NCBI GenBank assembly: GCA_028285685.1
Contig: JANQOR010000037.1
Location: 1 to 64,000 of the forward strand
Reading direction: 5' to 3'
Length of the DNA stretch: 64,000 nucleotides
From: Cyclobacteriaceae bacterium
Lineage (GTDB): Bacteria; Bacteroidota; Bacteroidia; Cytophagales; Cyclobacteriaceae
Numbering within the stretch: the first letter of the stretch is position 1; every line of letters starts with the position of its first letter. Below, piece after piece: positions 18,555 through 27,234 of this stretch. The notes under the pieces are model-generated. The model did not search any database, was not told the origin of the DNA, and worked only from the letters and a program-made list of their open reading frames with translations. The position numbers and the translations under genes are program-made.

Positions 18555-18640
18555 GCTCCATTACCACCGGTTGCTGAAGCATCGCAATGAGAAGTGATTA
18601 ACTAGCTTTTAAACAACAATTATGCGTTTTGACTAATTCT
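18531..18640 (-). ncRNA. Related shorter element C, 3' of the response regulator gene
   Basis: On the minus strand it starts with TAGTCAAAACGCATAATTG, resembling the 5' end of copy A, and continues with CAACCGGTGGTAATGGAGCG, resembling the CAACCGGTGACATGAGG block of copy A, but then goes straight into a terminator. It begins about 35 bp after the stop of the response regulator at 18674 and may simply be its 3' untranslated region. Confidence 0.35.
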
Positions 18641-18673
18641 CACTACACAGCTTCATTTTCTTTAATTCCATTA

Positions 18674-19069
18674 CTACATACGCGCCTCTTTTTGATTTCT
18701 GAAATCCTCGATACAACTCTCAATCTCGGATGTATCGAAAGGTTTCGTGAAAAACTTTCTTATAATCTTCTTTTCAACTGCTTCTTGAATTTCCTCATTT
18801 GAGTTATAACCACTGAGAATGAAATAGCCGATATCAGTGTACTTTTCTCTGGCTTTTTTAATGAACTCAATACCGCTCATATTTGGCATTTTCATATCGC
18901 TAAATACGGCTACAATATCTCGATATGAGTTTTCCAATTTTTCAAGTGCATCGATCCCCGAGGTTGCTGTGATCACCTGATACTTTTTCTCAAATATTAG
19001 TTTGAAGAGAAAAAGGTTAGGTTCTTCATCATCAACACATAGAATCGAGATCGTGTTAGGGGCGGTCAT
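18674..19069 (-). CDS. Single-domain response regulator (receiver only)
   Basis: 131 residues forming one receiver domain: acidic pair Asp13-Asp14, phospho-acceptor Asp58 in FSDMKMPNMSG, Ser/Thr switch in FILSGYN and conserved Lys109 in FFTKPFD. No DNA-binding or enzymatic output domain, so it acts by protein contact, as CheY does, or passes a phosphate on. It starts 7 bp after the stop of the methyl-accepting protein and is the last gene of the four-gene operon that begins with the porin at 22613. No CheA-type kinase is encoded here; the histidine kinases at 23.6-26.8 kb are possible partners. Confidence 0.93.
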   Translation of the reverse strand: MTAPNTISILCVDDEEPNLFLFKLIFEKKYQVITATSGIDALEKLENSYRDIVAVFSDMKMPNMSGIEFIKKAREKYTDIGYFILSGYNSNEEIQEAVEKKIIRKFFTKPFDTSEIESCIEDFRNQKEARM

Positions 19070-19076
19070 ATCTCAG

Positions 19077-20762
19077 TTAGTTGAATCGTTCAAAGTCCTG
19101 ATCACTTACCTCATCCAACTCAATATTAATCCCACCGCCGTGTTCGCCTATATTCGATACAAAGTGCTCATCAAAGACTTCCTCCGCCATTACCTTGGTG
19201 AGAACATTTTCTGTCTTGCTCTCACCAACACCTAAATCAAAAAATCCAATGGTGGATTTCAATTGATCAGCTTGGCCCAGCAGTTCTTCTGAACTTGATG
19301 CCATCTGTTGAGAACTGGCAGCATTCTGCTGCGTAATGTTATTTAACTGTTGAATAGCTCCGTTGACCTGCTCAGCTCCCGAATTCTGCTCTCTGCTTGA
19401 ATTGTTGATATCCTGAACCAACTGGACTGTAGTCTCAATGCTCGGCACTAATTCCGTGAAAAGCTTTCCAGCACCTTCGGCAACATTTACACTCGACTGA
19501 CACAACTCATCGATTTCCACCGCGGCTTTTTGGCTGTTTTCAGCAAGTCTTCTTACCTCGGCAGCTACTACCGCAAAACCTTTACCTGCCTCACCCGCTC
19601 GTGCAGCTTCCACCGCTGCATTTAAAGCCAGAATGTTTGTTCGACGTGCAATCTCGCTAATGATCGAAACCTTGTCGGCTATGTCCTTCATAGAGCTGAC
19701 GGTATTGTCAACTGCGATCTTACCTTCCTCAACATCCTTCATTGCCTTAATTGAAATCTCCTCGGCATGTTGAGAATTATCGGAGTTCTGCTGAATATTG
19801 GCAGCCATCTCCTCCATCGAAGCAGAGACCTCCTCAGAGGAAGCAGCCTGGTCATTAGCACCGGAAGAAACCAATTGTGCAGAAGCAGACATTTGTGAGC
19901 TGGCATGCGTTATGGCATCCGCTCCACGGTATACCTCGCCGACAATGTTTTTTAACTTCTCGGCCATAGATCTCATATTTCCATACAATCCCTGATACCT
20001 TCTCGCACTGAATGTGATGTCGAGTTTTCCCTGGGAAATCAAATCAGCAATATGAGCCACTTCGGTTGGTTCACCGCCAAGGGTCTTCTTCATGCTTCTG
20101 ACAATAACAAAACCTGTAACAAAGCCGATTAATACTGATAGGACCGTTGTGATAATCAGGGAACTTTTTAGCGCATCAAATGAAGAAAGCATATTGCTTT
20201 GCAACTCATCAGACTGGAGTTGTAATTCTGCAATAATCCGATCTAGAAGTTCGACATGAGTATCACAGCCAGGAATGATACTATTTTCAATCAAATCCTG
20301 ACTCTCAAAAATAGTCAGCGCATCCTCATAGGCAGAGAAATCACTCAATGTGGTCATGATGTTCTTCTGATCCAATATGATTGTCTCAAAGCCAACGAGT
20401 ATACTATCAATCGTACTTTTGTGTGAAGCAACCAGCTGATTTTCAGATAGTTTCTTGATATCCTCCCTCAGGTTGGGATACTTCTTATGAACCGACCGCA
20501 GTCTATCCTTATCTCCATCATACGTACCAACATACACCCAATTGGTGCTGTAGGTTTTTGAATCCTTGACAAGATCTCTAAAACCTGTGATCGTAGCAAT
20601 GGCTGGTTTAAGATCGTCAGATTGCACATAGATAAATCGAATACAATCGCTTAATGTGACCCAGGTATAAACTCCATTGATGACAATTACTCCAATTAGT
20701 ACCAAGAAGCCAATCCGTATCTTTTGACTAAATTTCAAACCCGTTTCTTTCTCGTCAGCCAT
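19077..20762 (-). CDS. Methyl-accepting chemotaxis protein
   Basis: 561 residues. Membrane helix near 15-35, a periplasmic four-helix-type sensor of about 165 residues, a second helix near 200-222 ([21 protein letters not shown]), a degenerate HAMP linker and a long coiled-coil signalling domain. The hairpin tip [20 protein letters not shown] and [18 protein letters not shown] are textbook matches. No CheB/CheR-tethering pentapeptide is visible at the C-terminus. In the absence of flagellar genes in the window the output may be gliding, c-di-GMP or gene expression. It is 11 bp downstream of the YfiR-like gene and 7 bp upstream of the response regulator, so the three are probably one transcript. 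Confidence 0.96.
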   Translation of the reverse strand: MADEKETGLKFSQKIRIGFLVLIGVIVINGVYTWVTLSDCIRFIYVQSDDLKPAIATITGFRDLVKDSKTYSTNWVYVGTYDGDKDRLRSVHKKYPNLREDIKKLSENQLVASHKSTIDSILVGFETIILDQKNIMTTLSDFSAYEDALTIFESQDLIENSIIPGCDTHVELLDRIIAELQLQSDELQSNMLSSFDALKSSLIITTVLSVLIGFVTGFVIVRSMKKTLGGEPTEVAHIADLISQGKLDITFSARRYQGLYGNMRSMAEKLKNIVGEVYRGADAITHASSQMSASAQLVSSGANDQAASSEEVSASMEEMAANIQQNSDNSQHAEEISIKAMKDVEEGKIAVDNTVSSMKDIADKVSIISEIARRTNILALNAAVEAARAGEAGKGFAVVAAEVRRLAENSQKAAVEIDELCQSSVNVAEGAGKLFTELVPSIETTVQLVQDINNSSREQNSGAEQVNGAIQQLNNITQQNAASSQQMASSSEELLGQADQLKSTIGFFDLGVGESKTENVLTKVMAEEVFDEHFVSNIGEHGGGINIELDEVSDQDFERFN

Positions 20763-20773
20763 TCTCCTATCTC

Positions 20774-21271
20774 TTAATTGACCAGTATCGCCAGCGATTT
20801 GATTGAACCGGAAGCTGTTACACCTGAAGCAGCTATGCTCGCAGGATTCATTTCAAATTTTAACTTTCCACCAGGATTGATAAAGTTTATAGCAGCACCT
20901 CTTTTCGCCATACCCTGTGATTCAGTAACAAGCACAACTGAATTTGCACTAGCCTCCTTGTTTAGCGCTTCAAATTGATCATTGTTACTCTTTGACAGAA
21001 ATAGGAGGTTCAATCCGGTCATCGAACCTGAGAAGTCTACCACTTCGATTGTTTTTCCATTAATATTTCTTCCTGCCGTAAGTGTTTTAATCTGACTTAA
21101 GACTTCTGGATCTCCAAAAACACCCACGGTGTAGTTCTCTGCTACCTTGTCTGACGGCCAATCTATATTTTGCAAAAACTTATAGATAAATAAGGCTTTG
21201 TACTTCGATTCCTGACCAAATGTGGAAAACGACAAAGACAAACCGATTATGGATGTGATAATGTATTTCAT
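20774..21271 (-). CDS. YfiR family periplasmic protein (DUF4154)
   Basis: 165 residues from ATG 21271, which is chosen because GAGGAAT sits about 4 bases upstream and because it gives a clean signal peptide ([20 protein letters not shown]); the frame itself reaches further upstream into the porin gene. The mature protein has the DUF4154 pattern: [18 protein letters not shown], then [52 protein letters not shown] and [20 protein letters not shown]. In Pseudomonas, YfiR is a periplasmic inhibitor of the membrane diguanylate cyclase YfiN. Here the neighbour is a methyl-accepting protein with a periplasmic domain, which is the likely partner by position. Confidence 0.9.
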   Translation of the reverse strand: MKYIITSIIGLSLSFSTFGQESKYKALFIYKFLQNIDWPSDKVAENYTVGVFGDPEVLSQIKTLTAGRNINGKTIEVVDFSGSMTGLNLLFLSKSNNDQFEALNKEASANSVVLVTESQGMAKRGAAINFINPGGKLKFEMNPASIAASGVTASGSIKSLAILVN

Positions 21272-21287
21272 TTTATTCCTCATTTGA

Positions 21288-22613
21288 TTATTTGAACATG
21301 TAGGAGATGTCAATTCTGATTTCTGGATAGCTCTCCCTCTTGCCGTTGAATTCATAGCTATGAGAGCTTCCGTCCAACTTAATTGCCACCTTATCTATCG
21401 GCCGGTAAACAACCCCAAGTGAGGGTTTCAGGAATTTACCATCATCTGCGACTCCCGCTTCATTGTCCCCACCGACACCTTTGCTTCCGACCGTTTCAGG
21501 ATTCTCGTAGTGATCAAGAAATAGATATGGAGTGAACTTGCCGCTAGTCGTGTTGATCTCGTAGCTAATACGCAAATACCACGTATTGACTGTGTAATCT
21601 CCATTGGTGTTGACGTCAGCTGCCGTAAGCGCTGCAAGGTTTGCACCCGGATTAAGCATTCGCCCCAATTGAGCCTGATTTAGCTCCCCATTCTGAGCCA
21701 AGGTGATCACATCATTCGGGTTTCTATCTGCGTCATGGCTTGCTGTGAAATACGCAGCTTTTATGCCCAAATTACCTTTTCTGGTTTCGGCAAAAATTCC
21801 AAATACGGAATATTTATCACCTGTCATCCAGGGCAGGATTCCAGCACTTGGAGAGCCCTCACCAAGCCCAACGGTAGATTGTGATTTTGTTGAACCAAGG
21901 TTAGAGGTATAGCCCGACGCACCAATCATAAAGAAACTGGTCGCATATCTTAAATCCCATCCGATCGGGAGCACTTTCTTTTCCGCTCCGCTCTCGCCAT
22001 TGGAGGTCGTAAGCAAATACTTAAATGTCTTCTGTCCCATGCGCTTCTCTCCGTGAATTGAAAGTAAGCTTGTACGTGGTAACAGGAGATGATCGTTATC
22101 AAACAGCTCCGGAGGTTCAATGCCTGAATATGTTGGAATCTGATCCAGTCGTTCGTTGAACAACCCAAATCGCCGATATTGTCTTCCGGCACGAATCTGA
22201 AACATATCGGTCACTCTCCAGTTTCCCCAGGCATTGACCAACTGAATATTGTCATCATCTTTGCCAAGGTTGAAAAAAACGGTAAAATTCTCGGCTAGCC
22301 TCGATCCTCCATAAATGTGAAAACTCGGGTTCGCCATTTCAAAAGGCCCGGATTCCGTGTCTGTATTCCCAAAGCCATCTACAAATGGTTCATTGAAGAC
22401 TTTTTCAGCGTTAAAATTGAGAAATCCGTAAAAGGAGAGTTTGTTGATTTCCTGGTTGTCCAAATCCACCCAATCCTCGATAGACATGTCAACAACATTC
22501 CTGTTCATGATCTCCTCCAGAGACAGGTCCAGCTGTGAATCATCCTGCCCCATCAACGTAAATGGAAAGAGAAGAACAAGTAGGGCAGCAATTTTATCAA
22601 AACTATTATTCAT
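21288..22613 (-). CDS. Outer-membrane porin-like beta-barrel protein
   Basis: 441 residues with a signal peptide ending near MGQ. A short polar segment (SLEEIMNRNVVDMSIED) precedes the barrel. The barrel has alternating strands such as LSFYGFLNFNAEKVF, FQIRAGRQYRRFGLFNERL and YLRISYEINTTSGKFTPYLFL, ending in the aromatic strand RIDISYMFK as outer-membrane barrels do. It resembles phosphate-selective or general porins; substrate unknown. First gene of the operon porin-YfiR-MCP-response regulator; the YfiR start lies 17 bp after its stop. A 47-codon reading frame and the palindrome at 22902-22921 are in its upstream region. Confidence 0.88.
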   Translation of the reverse strand: MNNSFDKIAALLVLLFPFTLMGQDDSQLDLSLEEIMNRNVVDMSIEDWVDLDNQEINKLSFYGFLNFNAEKVFNEPFVDGFGNTDTESGPFEMANPSFHIYGGSRLAENFTVFFNLGKDDDNIQLVNAWGNWRVTDMFQIRAGRQYRRFGLFNERLDQIPTYSGIEPPELFDNDHLLLPRTSLLSIHGEKRMGQKTFKYLLTTSNGESGAEKKVLPIGWDLRYATSFFMIGASGYTSNLGSTKSQSTVGLGEGSPSAGILPWMTGDKYSVFGIFAETRKGNLGIKAAYFTASHDADRNPNDVITLAQNGELNQAQLGRMLNPGANLAALTAADVNTNGDYTVNTWYLRISYEINTTSGKFTPYLFLDHYENPETVGSKGVGGDNEAGVADDGKFLKPSLGVVYRPIDKVAIKLDGSSHSYEFNGKRESYPEIRIDISYMFK

Positions 22614-22678
22614 ATATATAGGTTAATCTGTTAAAACGCATATGCGTGTTAAAAATGTAATTTTATGAGCAATAGTGC

Positions 22679-22822
22679 TTAACTATACTCAAAGAAGTCA
22701 GTCGTGAAATTCACGATGGAGAGAGGATTCTCGATCTTACTCTTTTGGCAGAATTTATTCAAAGAAGAGGCCTCAAGGGGCATAAATTTTCCCTTGTCGG
22801 AGGTAATGGTTGTGGTTGACAT
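22679..22822 (-). CDS. Possible small protein gene, 47 residues, upstream of the porin
   Basis: An open frame ATG 22822 to TAA 22679 encodes a soluble peptide starting MSTTTITSDKGKFMPLEASS and ending TTDFFEYS. It lies between the palindrome at 22902-22921 and the porin start, in the same orientation, with 65 bp to the porin. No family was recognised and the frame may be chance. Its position would suit a leader or small regulatory protein. Confidence 0.35.
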   Translation of the reverse strand: MSTTTITSDKGKFMPLEASSLNKFCQKSKIENPLSIVNFTTDFFEYS

Positions 22823-22901
22823 AATACTTCAATTAATGGTTAATCCTAAAATTGAAGTGAGTAACAATTCTCAATTTGCTGGTTAAAAATCTCACTCGTT
22901 T

Positions 22902-22921
22902 ATATTATCAATTGATAATAT
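22902..22921. promoter_or_regulatory. 20-bp perfect palindrome, site 2
   Basis: Perfect inverted repeat sharing the 18-bp core TATTATCAATTGATAATA with the site at 18208-18231. It lies 289 bp before the porin ATG and 80 bp before the 47-codon frame. Likely binding site for the same dimeric regulator. Confidence 0.6.
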
Positions 22922-22979
22922 TTAACAAATCTACCCCGTGCCAAAAGGACATTCAATCACTTTTTTCACGTAATTTTGT

Positions 22980-22997
22980 CTACGGTAAATACCGTAG
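22980..22997. terminator. Inverted repeat after the NarL-type regulator gene, possible weak terminator
   Basis: CTACGGT-AAAT-ACCGTAG, seven perfect pairs, lies 15 bp beyond the stop of the response regulator at 23013. The tail on the minus strand is not a T run (ACAAAATT), while on the plus strand it is TTTATTTTGT. It could be a terminator or an operator. Confidence 0.4.
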
Positions 22998-23012
22998 TTT
23001 ATTTTGTGAGAT

Positions 23013-23642
23013 TTAAACAAGTTCCTGGGTAATTGCAATACGGACTAACTCGGCGGCATTATTCGCGCCAAGCTTTCTCATCACATTAGTTCGATGAGTG
23101 TCTACCGTTCTTGCGCTTATGAAAAGGTCTTCGGCTATCTGCTTATTGCTGAGGCCTTGCACCACCTTGGTCAGCACCTCAGTTTCTCTTGAAGTCAGAA
23201 TCGCTGTAGTGGGAGATCCATTGACAAATTGAGAAGCCAGAATTTCGGAGACATATGGACTGAAGTATTTATGTCCTTCACTAACCATTTTAATAGCTTT
23301 GAAAAACTCAGCTTCATCTGCGTCCTTGGTCAGATAGCCCATTGCTCCAGCTTCAAATGCTTTTACAATGTATTCGTGGTCTCTGTGCATACTTAAGATC
23401 AGCACCTTTGTCGCCGGATACTTTTTTCCAATGATTTCACACAATTCTAACCCGGTTGTACCTGGCATAGAAATATCGGTTATGACCATTTCAATTTCCT
23501 CCTCTTCCAGGGCAGACAGAACTTGCCCTGCATTCGATACTTCTGCTACAATATTGATGTCCGGATTGCTGGTAATTGCGGATCTTATGCCCTTTCTTAC
23601 CATAGTGTGGTCATCAGCAAGAATAACATTTACCTTTTTCAT
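23013..23642 (-). CDS. NarL/LuxR-type response regulator
   Basis: 209 residues. Receiver domain with Asp10-Asp11, phospho-acceptor Asp56 in VITDISMPGTTG, and Lys106 in GYLTKDAD; C-terminal LuxR helix-turn-helix from about 145 (LTSRETEVLTKVVQGLSNKQIAEDL, ISARTVDTHRTNVMRKL). This is the standard partner of HisKA_3-type histidine kinases. Its ATG overlaps the stop of the kinase gene at 23639-24808 by 4 bp, so it is co-translated with it. Targets cannot be read from sequence, though the divergent-looking region downstream contains the palindrome at 22902. Confidence 0.96.
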   Translation of the reverse strand: MKKVNVILADDHTMVRKGIRSAITSNPDINIVAEVSNAGQVLSALEEEEIEMVITDISMPGTTGLELCEIIGKKYPATKVLILSMHRDHEYIVKAFEAGAMGYLTKDADEAEFFKAIKMVSEGHKYFSPYVSEILASQFVNGSPTTAILTSRETEVLTKVVQGLSNKQIAEDLFISARTVDTHRTNVMRKLGANNAAELVRIAITQELV

Positions 23643-24808
23643 TGGCTCAGCACGACTTTTACCTCTGTATAAGAACTTCCATCGGATTCAACTGTGAAAT
23701 CAGCTCCTACCAATTCAGCTCGCTCCTTCATATTAGTGAGCCCTGTCGCCTCGTTGGTCATCTGTTCCATAACATCGAGACCTTTTCCGTTATCCACAAT
23801 CGACAAAATTACTTTATCCTGCTCATTTTTCAAGTCAATGTATATATCTGCTGCATTTGAATACTTTATCGCATTGTTCAACGCTTCTTGGGCAATACGA
23901 TACAACGCAACTTCAGTTTCTTTACTAAATCGGGGCACCTGTTTACATCCATGAAATCGAATTGTTGAGGAACTGCTACTTGTTGAGTTCACCATGTTTT
24001 GAAGTGCCAGAACCAACCCAAAATCCTCCAATACAGCAGGCATTAAATTCTTCGAAATTCTCCGTGTCTCTTCTATTATCAGCTGATTTATTGACAATGT
24101 TTCGTCTAGCACCTGGCTTTGCTCATCGTTCAACTGGCCCAGATGTTTGATTTTTCTGATATTGTGAACAGCTGCAGTCAGCATCTGACCGAGTCCATCA
24201 TGTAGTTCCTTTGCAAACCTGCCCCTCTCAATTTCTTGTCCGTCAATTAAGGACGTCAGCTTCTGCCTTCGCTCTGCTTCAGCTTCCTCCTTTGCTCTGA
24301 TTAATTCAACGTTTGATTGGTGCAGCTCGTCATTTAACTTCTCATATTTCCCAATTTGTGCCGCGATCTCTTGATTCTTCACCTCAAGTCTCTTTTCTGC
24401 CTCTTTCCGTTTGGTGATGTCCGTGGAAACGACCATTATATTTTCAATCTGATCATCTTCGGATTTCATTGGTGTCAATGTCGCGTAAAACCATAGTTCC
24501 TTTCCCTCTAAATCCAAAGCGGACATCTCCATTGTGGTGACCTGTCCCGTCTTCTTTACTTTTTCCAAACCCTCAATCATCGATTTTTTTGACCATTCTG
24601 GAAAGAAATGAAATGGATAGGGTTTTCCATAGTAAGCCGTAACATCCTCAATTTTTAGTCCTGCTATGCCGGCACGACTCATGTACTGAAGGTTAAAGTC
24701 GATATCGATAATTTTAGTGCAAACAGGAGAGTTCTCAAGCCATTCTCGACTTCTTTGTTCAGAACTCATCAATTTGCTTTCGATTGACTCATTTTCTGCT
24801 ACATCCAT
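23639..24808 (-). CDS. PAS sensor histidine kinase (HisKA_3 type), soluble
   Basis: 389 residues without membrane segments. One PAS domain (about 18-135), a coiled coil, then a HisKA_3 dimerisation domain with phospho-acceptor His203 in FAKELHDGLGQML, and an HATPase domain (NAIKYSNAADIYIDL for the N box, IVDNGKGLD for the G1 box). The C-terminal half is a close paralogue of the kinase encoded immediately upstream at 24844-26784 (for example RRISKNLMPAVLEDFGLVLA is identical in both), so the pair arose by tandem duplication with loss or gain of PAS domains. It overlaps the NarL regulator gene by 4 bp. Confidence 0.95.
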   Translation of the reverse strand: MDVAENESIESKLMSSEQRSREWLENSPVCTKIIDIDFNLQYMSRAGIAGLKIEDVTAYYGKPYPFHFFPEWSKKSMIEGLEKVKKTGQVTTMEMSALDLEGKELWFYATLTPMKSEDDQIENIMVVSTDITKRKEAEKRLEVKNQEIAAQIGKYEKLNDELHQSNVELIRAKEEAEAERRQKLTSLIDGQEIERGRFAKELHDGLGQMLTAAVHNIRKIKHLGQLNDEQSQVLDETLSINQLIIEETRRISKNLMPAVLEDFGLVLALQNMVNSTSSSSSTIRFHGCKQVPRFSKETEVALYRIAQEALNNAIKYSNAADIYIDLKNEQDKVILSIVDNGKGLDVMEQMTNEATGLTNMKERAELVGADFTVESDGSSYTEVKVVLSQ

Positions 24809-24843
24809 ATGCTACGCTCCTTTCACTTTGATGAGACAACTGA

Positions 24844-26784
24844 TCATTTGATAAAAATGACTTCCACGGCGGTTCCCGATGCTTCTGAGGAAATGATGTC
24901 AAAACCTGCTCCAACCACTTCGGCTCTCTCCTGCATGTTTGAGAGACCATTGCATTGGATTGGGTCACGCTCATTCATACAAAAACCCTTTCCATCATCT
25001 GATATTGTAAGTGTAATCTTATCCTCATCGTTTGACAGTTTAATCTTTATTTCCTTAGCTTCAGCATGTTTGAGGGCATTGTTCAGCGCCTCTTGAGCAA
25101 TTCTGTAAAGTGCTACTTCTGCTTCTTTGGTGAACCTAGGTGTTTTATCACACCCGTAGAAAGTAACAGTTGGCTGTTCGCTGTCAAGAGAATTCACCAA
25201 ATTTTGAAGGGCCAAAACCAAACCAAAATCTTCAAGAACCGCCGGCATGAGATTTTTAGAGATTCGTCTCGTCTCCTCAATGATCTTTTGGTTCATTTCT
25301 TCCGTTTCTCGAAGTATCTGTTGCTGTGTTTCGTTCAACTGACCAGATCTTTTGATCTCCCGAAGATGATGGACAGAGGCGGTAAGCATCTGACCTAAAC
25401 CGTCATGAAGTTCCTTTGCAAATCTTCTCCTTTCAATTTCTTGACCATCGATCAAAGATGTTACCCTCTGTTTTCTCTCAATTTGCAACTTCTGATCTAG
25501 CTCATGCCGTTTTGTTATGTCTCTATTAATACTCAGTATGGCATCTTGTCCCATGTAGACGATTGGCAAAGCATTAATTTCAAGGATCAGCTTTCCCCCT
25601 GAGGGAGTTTTTTGATCAATTTCAAAATGTGAATAATCTTTCTTGGAAATTGTTTTCTCAATAAGGTTTTTCCTGTTGGGTATATCCGTTGATATTTTCT
25701 CCAGCGACATCCCTATAAATTCATCTCTGCCAATTCCGTACAACCTACATGCCCGCTGGTTCACTTCCAAAACCCTTTCGTCATCAGGTCGAAATATAAT
25801 AATCGCGTCATGCGCGTTTTGAAAAAGTCGCTCGTACTCTTGCTTAGACTCATGAAGGTATCGCTCCATATTCCTTCTTCCCTCAATCTCCGTCTGTAGG
25901 CGGTCATTGGCTTCCAGCAATTCTATTGTCCGTTCCTTCACCCTTCTTTCCAACTCCTTTTTACTATCAATCAGGTCGTCTTCAATTCTTCTTTTGTCCG
26001 TGATATCCCGAACAACACCGAGAAATCCGGTAATCGGCTGTGCACTTTCATTTTCACAAAGCATCCTAACCTTTTGCCCTACCCACCGATGAGATCCATC
26101 CTTTCTAACAATAGGGAATTCCAGATATGTGGACTCTATCCTTTTTGTGAATTGAGTCGCATAGAAATCTGAAACTTCTTTCTTGTAATCCTCACGAACC
26201 AGTTTTCTAAAATGGATGCCGTGAAGTTCATCCATTGAGTAACCCGTAAGATCTACACCAAGCTCATTGATGTACAATAGATTTCCGTATGGATCCCCTT
26301 GATATATTACATCATTGGCAGATTCAACCAAAAGTCTATACCTGGCCTCCGAACCTTTAGCCTCGAGCTCTGCTTGACGAGTTGCGGTTATATCACGAAA
26401 AATAGCTTGTGTCCCCTTAGGAACACCATTCAAATCAAATTGACAGTTAATATTTGCCCTTGTGAATATCTGCTTACCATCCTTCGAGATCAATGACACT
26501 TCTTCGTCCTTCACTGACCTCACTTCAGCTATCTTTTGAACCAATCCTTTACAGTGATCCTTCGAGTCCGGATGAATAACGTCAAAGACGCTCATTCCAA
26601 TAACCTCATCGGAGGTATAGCCCAGTACATTCTGCCAACTCTTATTAACAAACAAAAGGCAGCCGCTACTATCACAGCTCTGAATTAGGTCAGAGGCATT
26701 ATCCATTACCTCCATCATTCTATCATGGACGGCATCAGGCAAGGGTTCGCCTGGTATCTGCTCTCTAAGTTCTTCTTCTAGCAT
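24844..26784 (-). CDS. PAS-PAS-PAS sensor histidine kinase (HisKA_3 type), soluble
   Basis: 646 residues from ATG 26784; the frame reaches a TTG at 26790. Three PAS domains (about 22-140, 145-268 and 315-428), with a PAC motif such as GFLGVVRDITDKRR after the second, then HisKA_3 with phospho-acceptor His460 in FAKELHDGLGQML, and HATPase (ISDDGKGF). No membrane helix, so it senses an intracellular cue; the ligand or cofactor of the PAS domains is not evident. It is followed after 59 bases by the shorter paralogue and then the response regulator; one regulator seems to serve two kinases. Confidence 0.95.
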   Translation of the reverse strand: MLEEELREQIPGEPLPDAVHDRMMEVMDNASDLIQSCDSSGCLLFVNKSWQNVLGYTSDEVIGMSVFDVIHPDSKDHCKGLVQKIAEVRSVKDEEVSLISKDGKQIFTRANINCQFDLNGVPKGTQAIFRDITATRQAELEAKGSEARYRLLVESANDVIYQGDPYGNLLYINELGVDLTGYSMDELHGIHFRKLVREDYKKEVSDFYATQFTKRIESTYLEFPIVRKDGSHRWVGQKVRMLCENESAQPITGFLGVVRDITDKRRIEDDLIDSKKELERRVKERTIELLEANDRLQTEIEGRRNMERYLHESKQEYERLFQNAHDAIIIFRPDDERVLEVNQRACRLYGIGRDEFIGMSLEKISTDIPNRKNLIEKTISKKDYSHFEIDQKTPSGGKLILEINALPIVYMGQDAILSINRDITKRHELDQKLQIERKQRVTSLIDGQEIERRRFAKELHDGLGQMLTASVHHLREIKRSGQLNETQQQILRETEEMNQKIIEETRRISKNLMPAVLEDFGLVLALQNLVNSLDSEQPTVTFYGCDKTPRFTKEAEVALYRIAQEALNNALKHAEAKEIKIKLSNDEDKITLTISDDGKGFCMNERDPIQCNGLSNMQERAEVVGAGFDIISSEASGTAVEVIFIK

Positions 26785-27234
26785 AATCAATCAAACATAG
26801 GCTTTGGATGACAACCTCATAATTGACCCAACTGTTTGCAAAGAACCTAAGTAAAAAGCTTTCTTTTTGGCTATAGTTAATCTTTCCATGCCTCAATTAG
26901 TTTATCTTAAATTGAAGCAAGTTTCTATTTTACGCTGGTTCGTCGACAAGGTCTCACTCAAACATGTCGTCTTATAAATATCGCATTATAGCGATTAATT
27001 CTGAAGAAATTTTGAAATCTAAAAGTTGTGTTGATAGTTGACAAGGTACGGCAAAAAGAATTAAGATACCTTCGCATCTGGTTTTTTTTGGAAAATGGAA
27101 AAGGTGCTTACTTCCGTGACATCACGCAATTTCATCGCTACTCAGACGAACTCTTGACAAGTAGCAAATCCGGAGGTCCCTTAGTTACGATCCCAGACTA
27201 GAACTATTTTCTAAATTTGAGGTTTACATTTCTT
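26785..27234. other. Intergenic region between divergent kinase and DUF4159 genes
   Basis: This 450-bp AT-rich stretch must carry the promoter of the kinase operon on the minus strand and that of the DUF4159 gene on the plus strand. Apart from the small open frame at 27028-27201 I see no repeat, RNA or strong operator. Confidence 0.5.
27028..27201 (+). CDS. Uncertain small reading frame, 57 codons
   Basis: Opens with GTG 27028 and ends with TAG 27201. It encodes a basic, aromatic-rich peptide with KVRQKELRYLRIWFFLENG in the middle and ending KSGGPLVTIPD. The composition is protein-like and the stop is 33 bp before the DUF4159 start in the same orientation. No family was recognised. It could be a small gene, a remnant of a longer one, or chance. 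Confidence 0.28.
   Translation: MLIVDKVRQKELRYLRIWFFLENGKGAYFRDITQFHRYSDELLTSSKSGGPLVTIPD

Noticed and set aside
22704-22886. Plus-strand 60-codon frame upstream of the porin
   Set aside because: Opposite strand to all nearby genes and crosses the 47-codon minus frame; composition not convincing.
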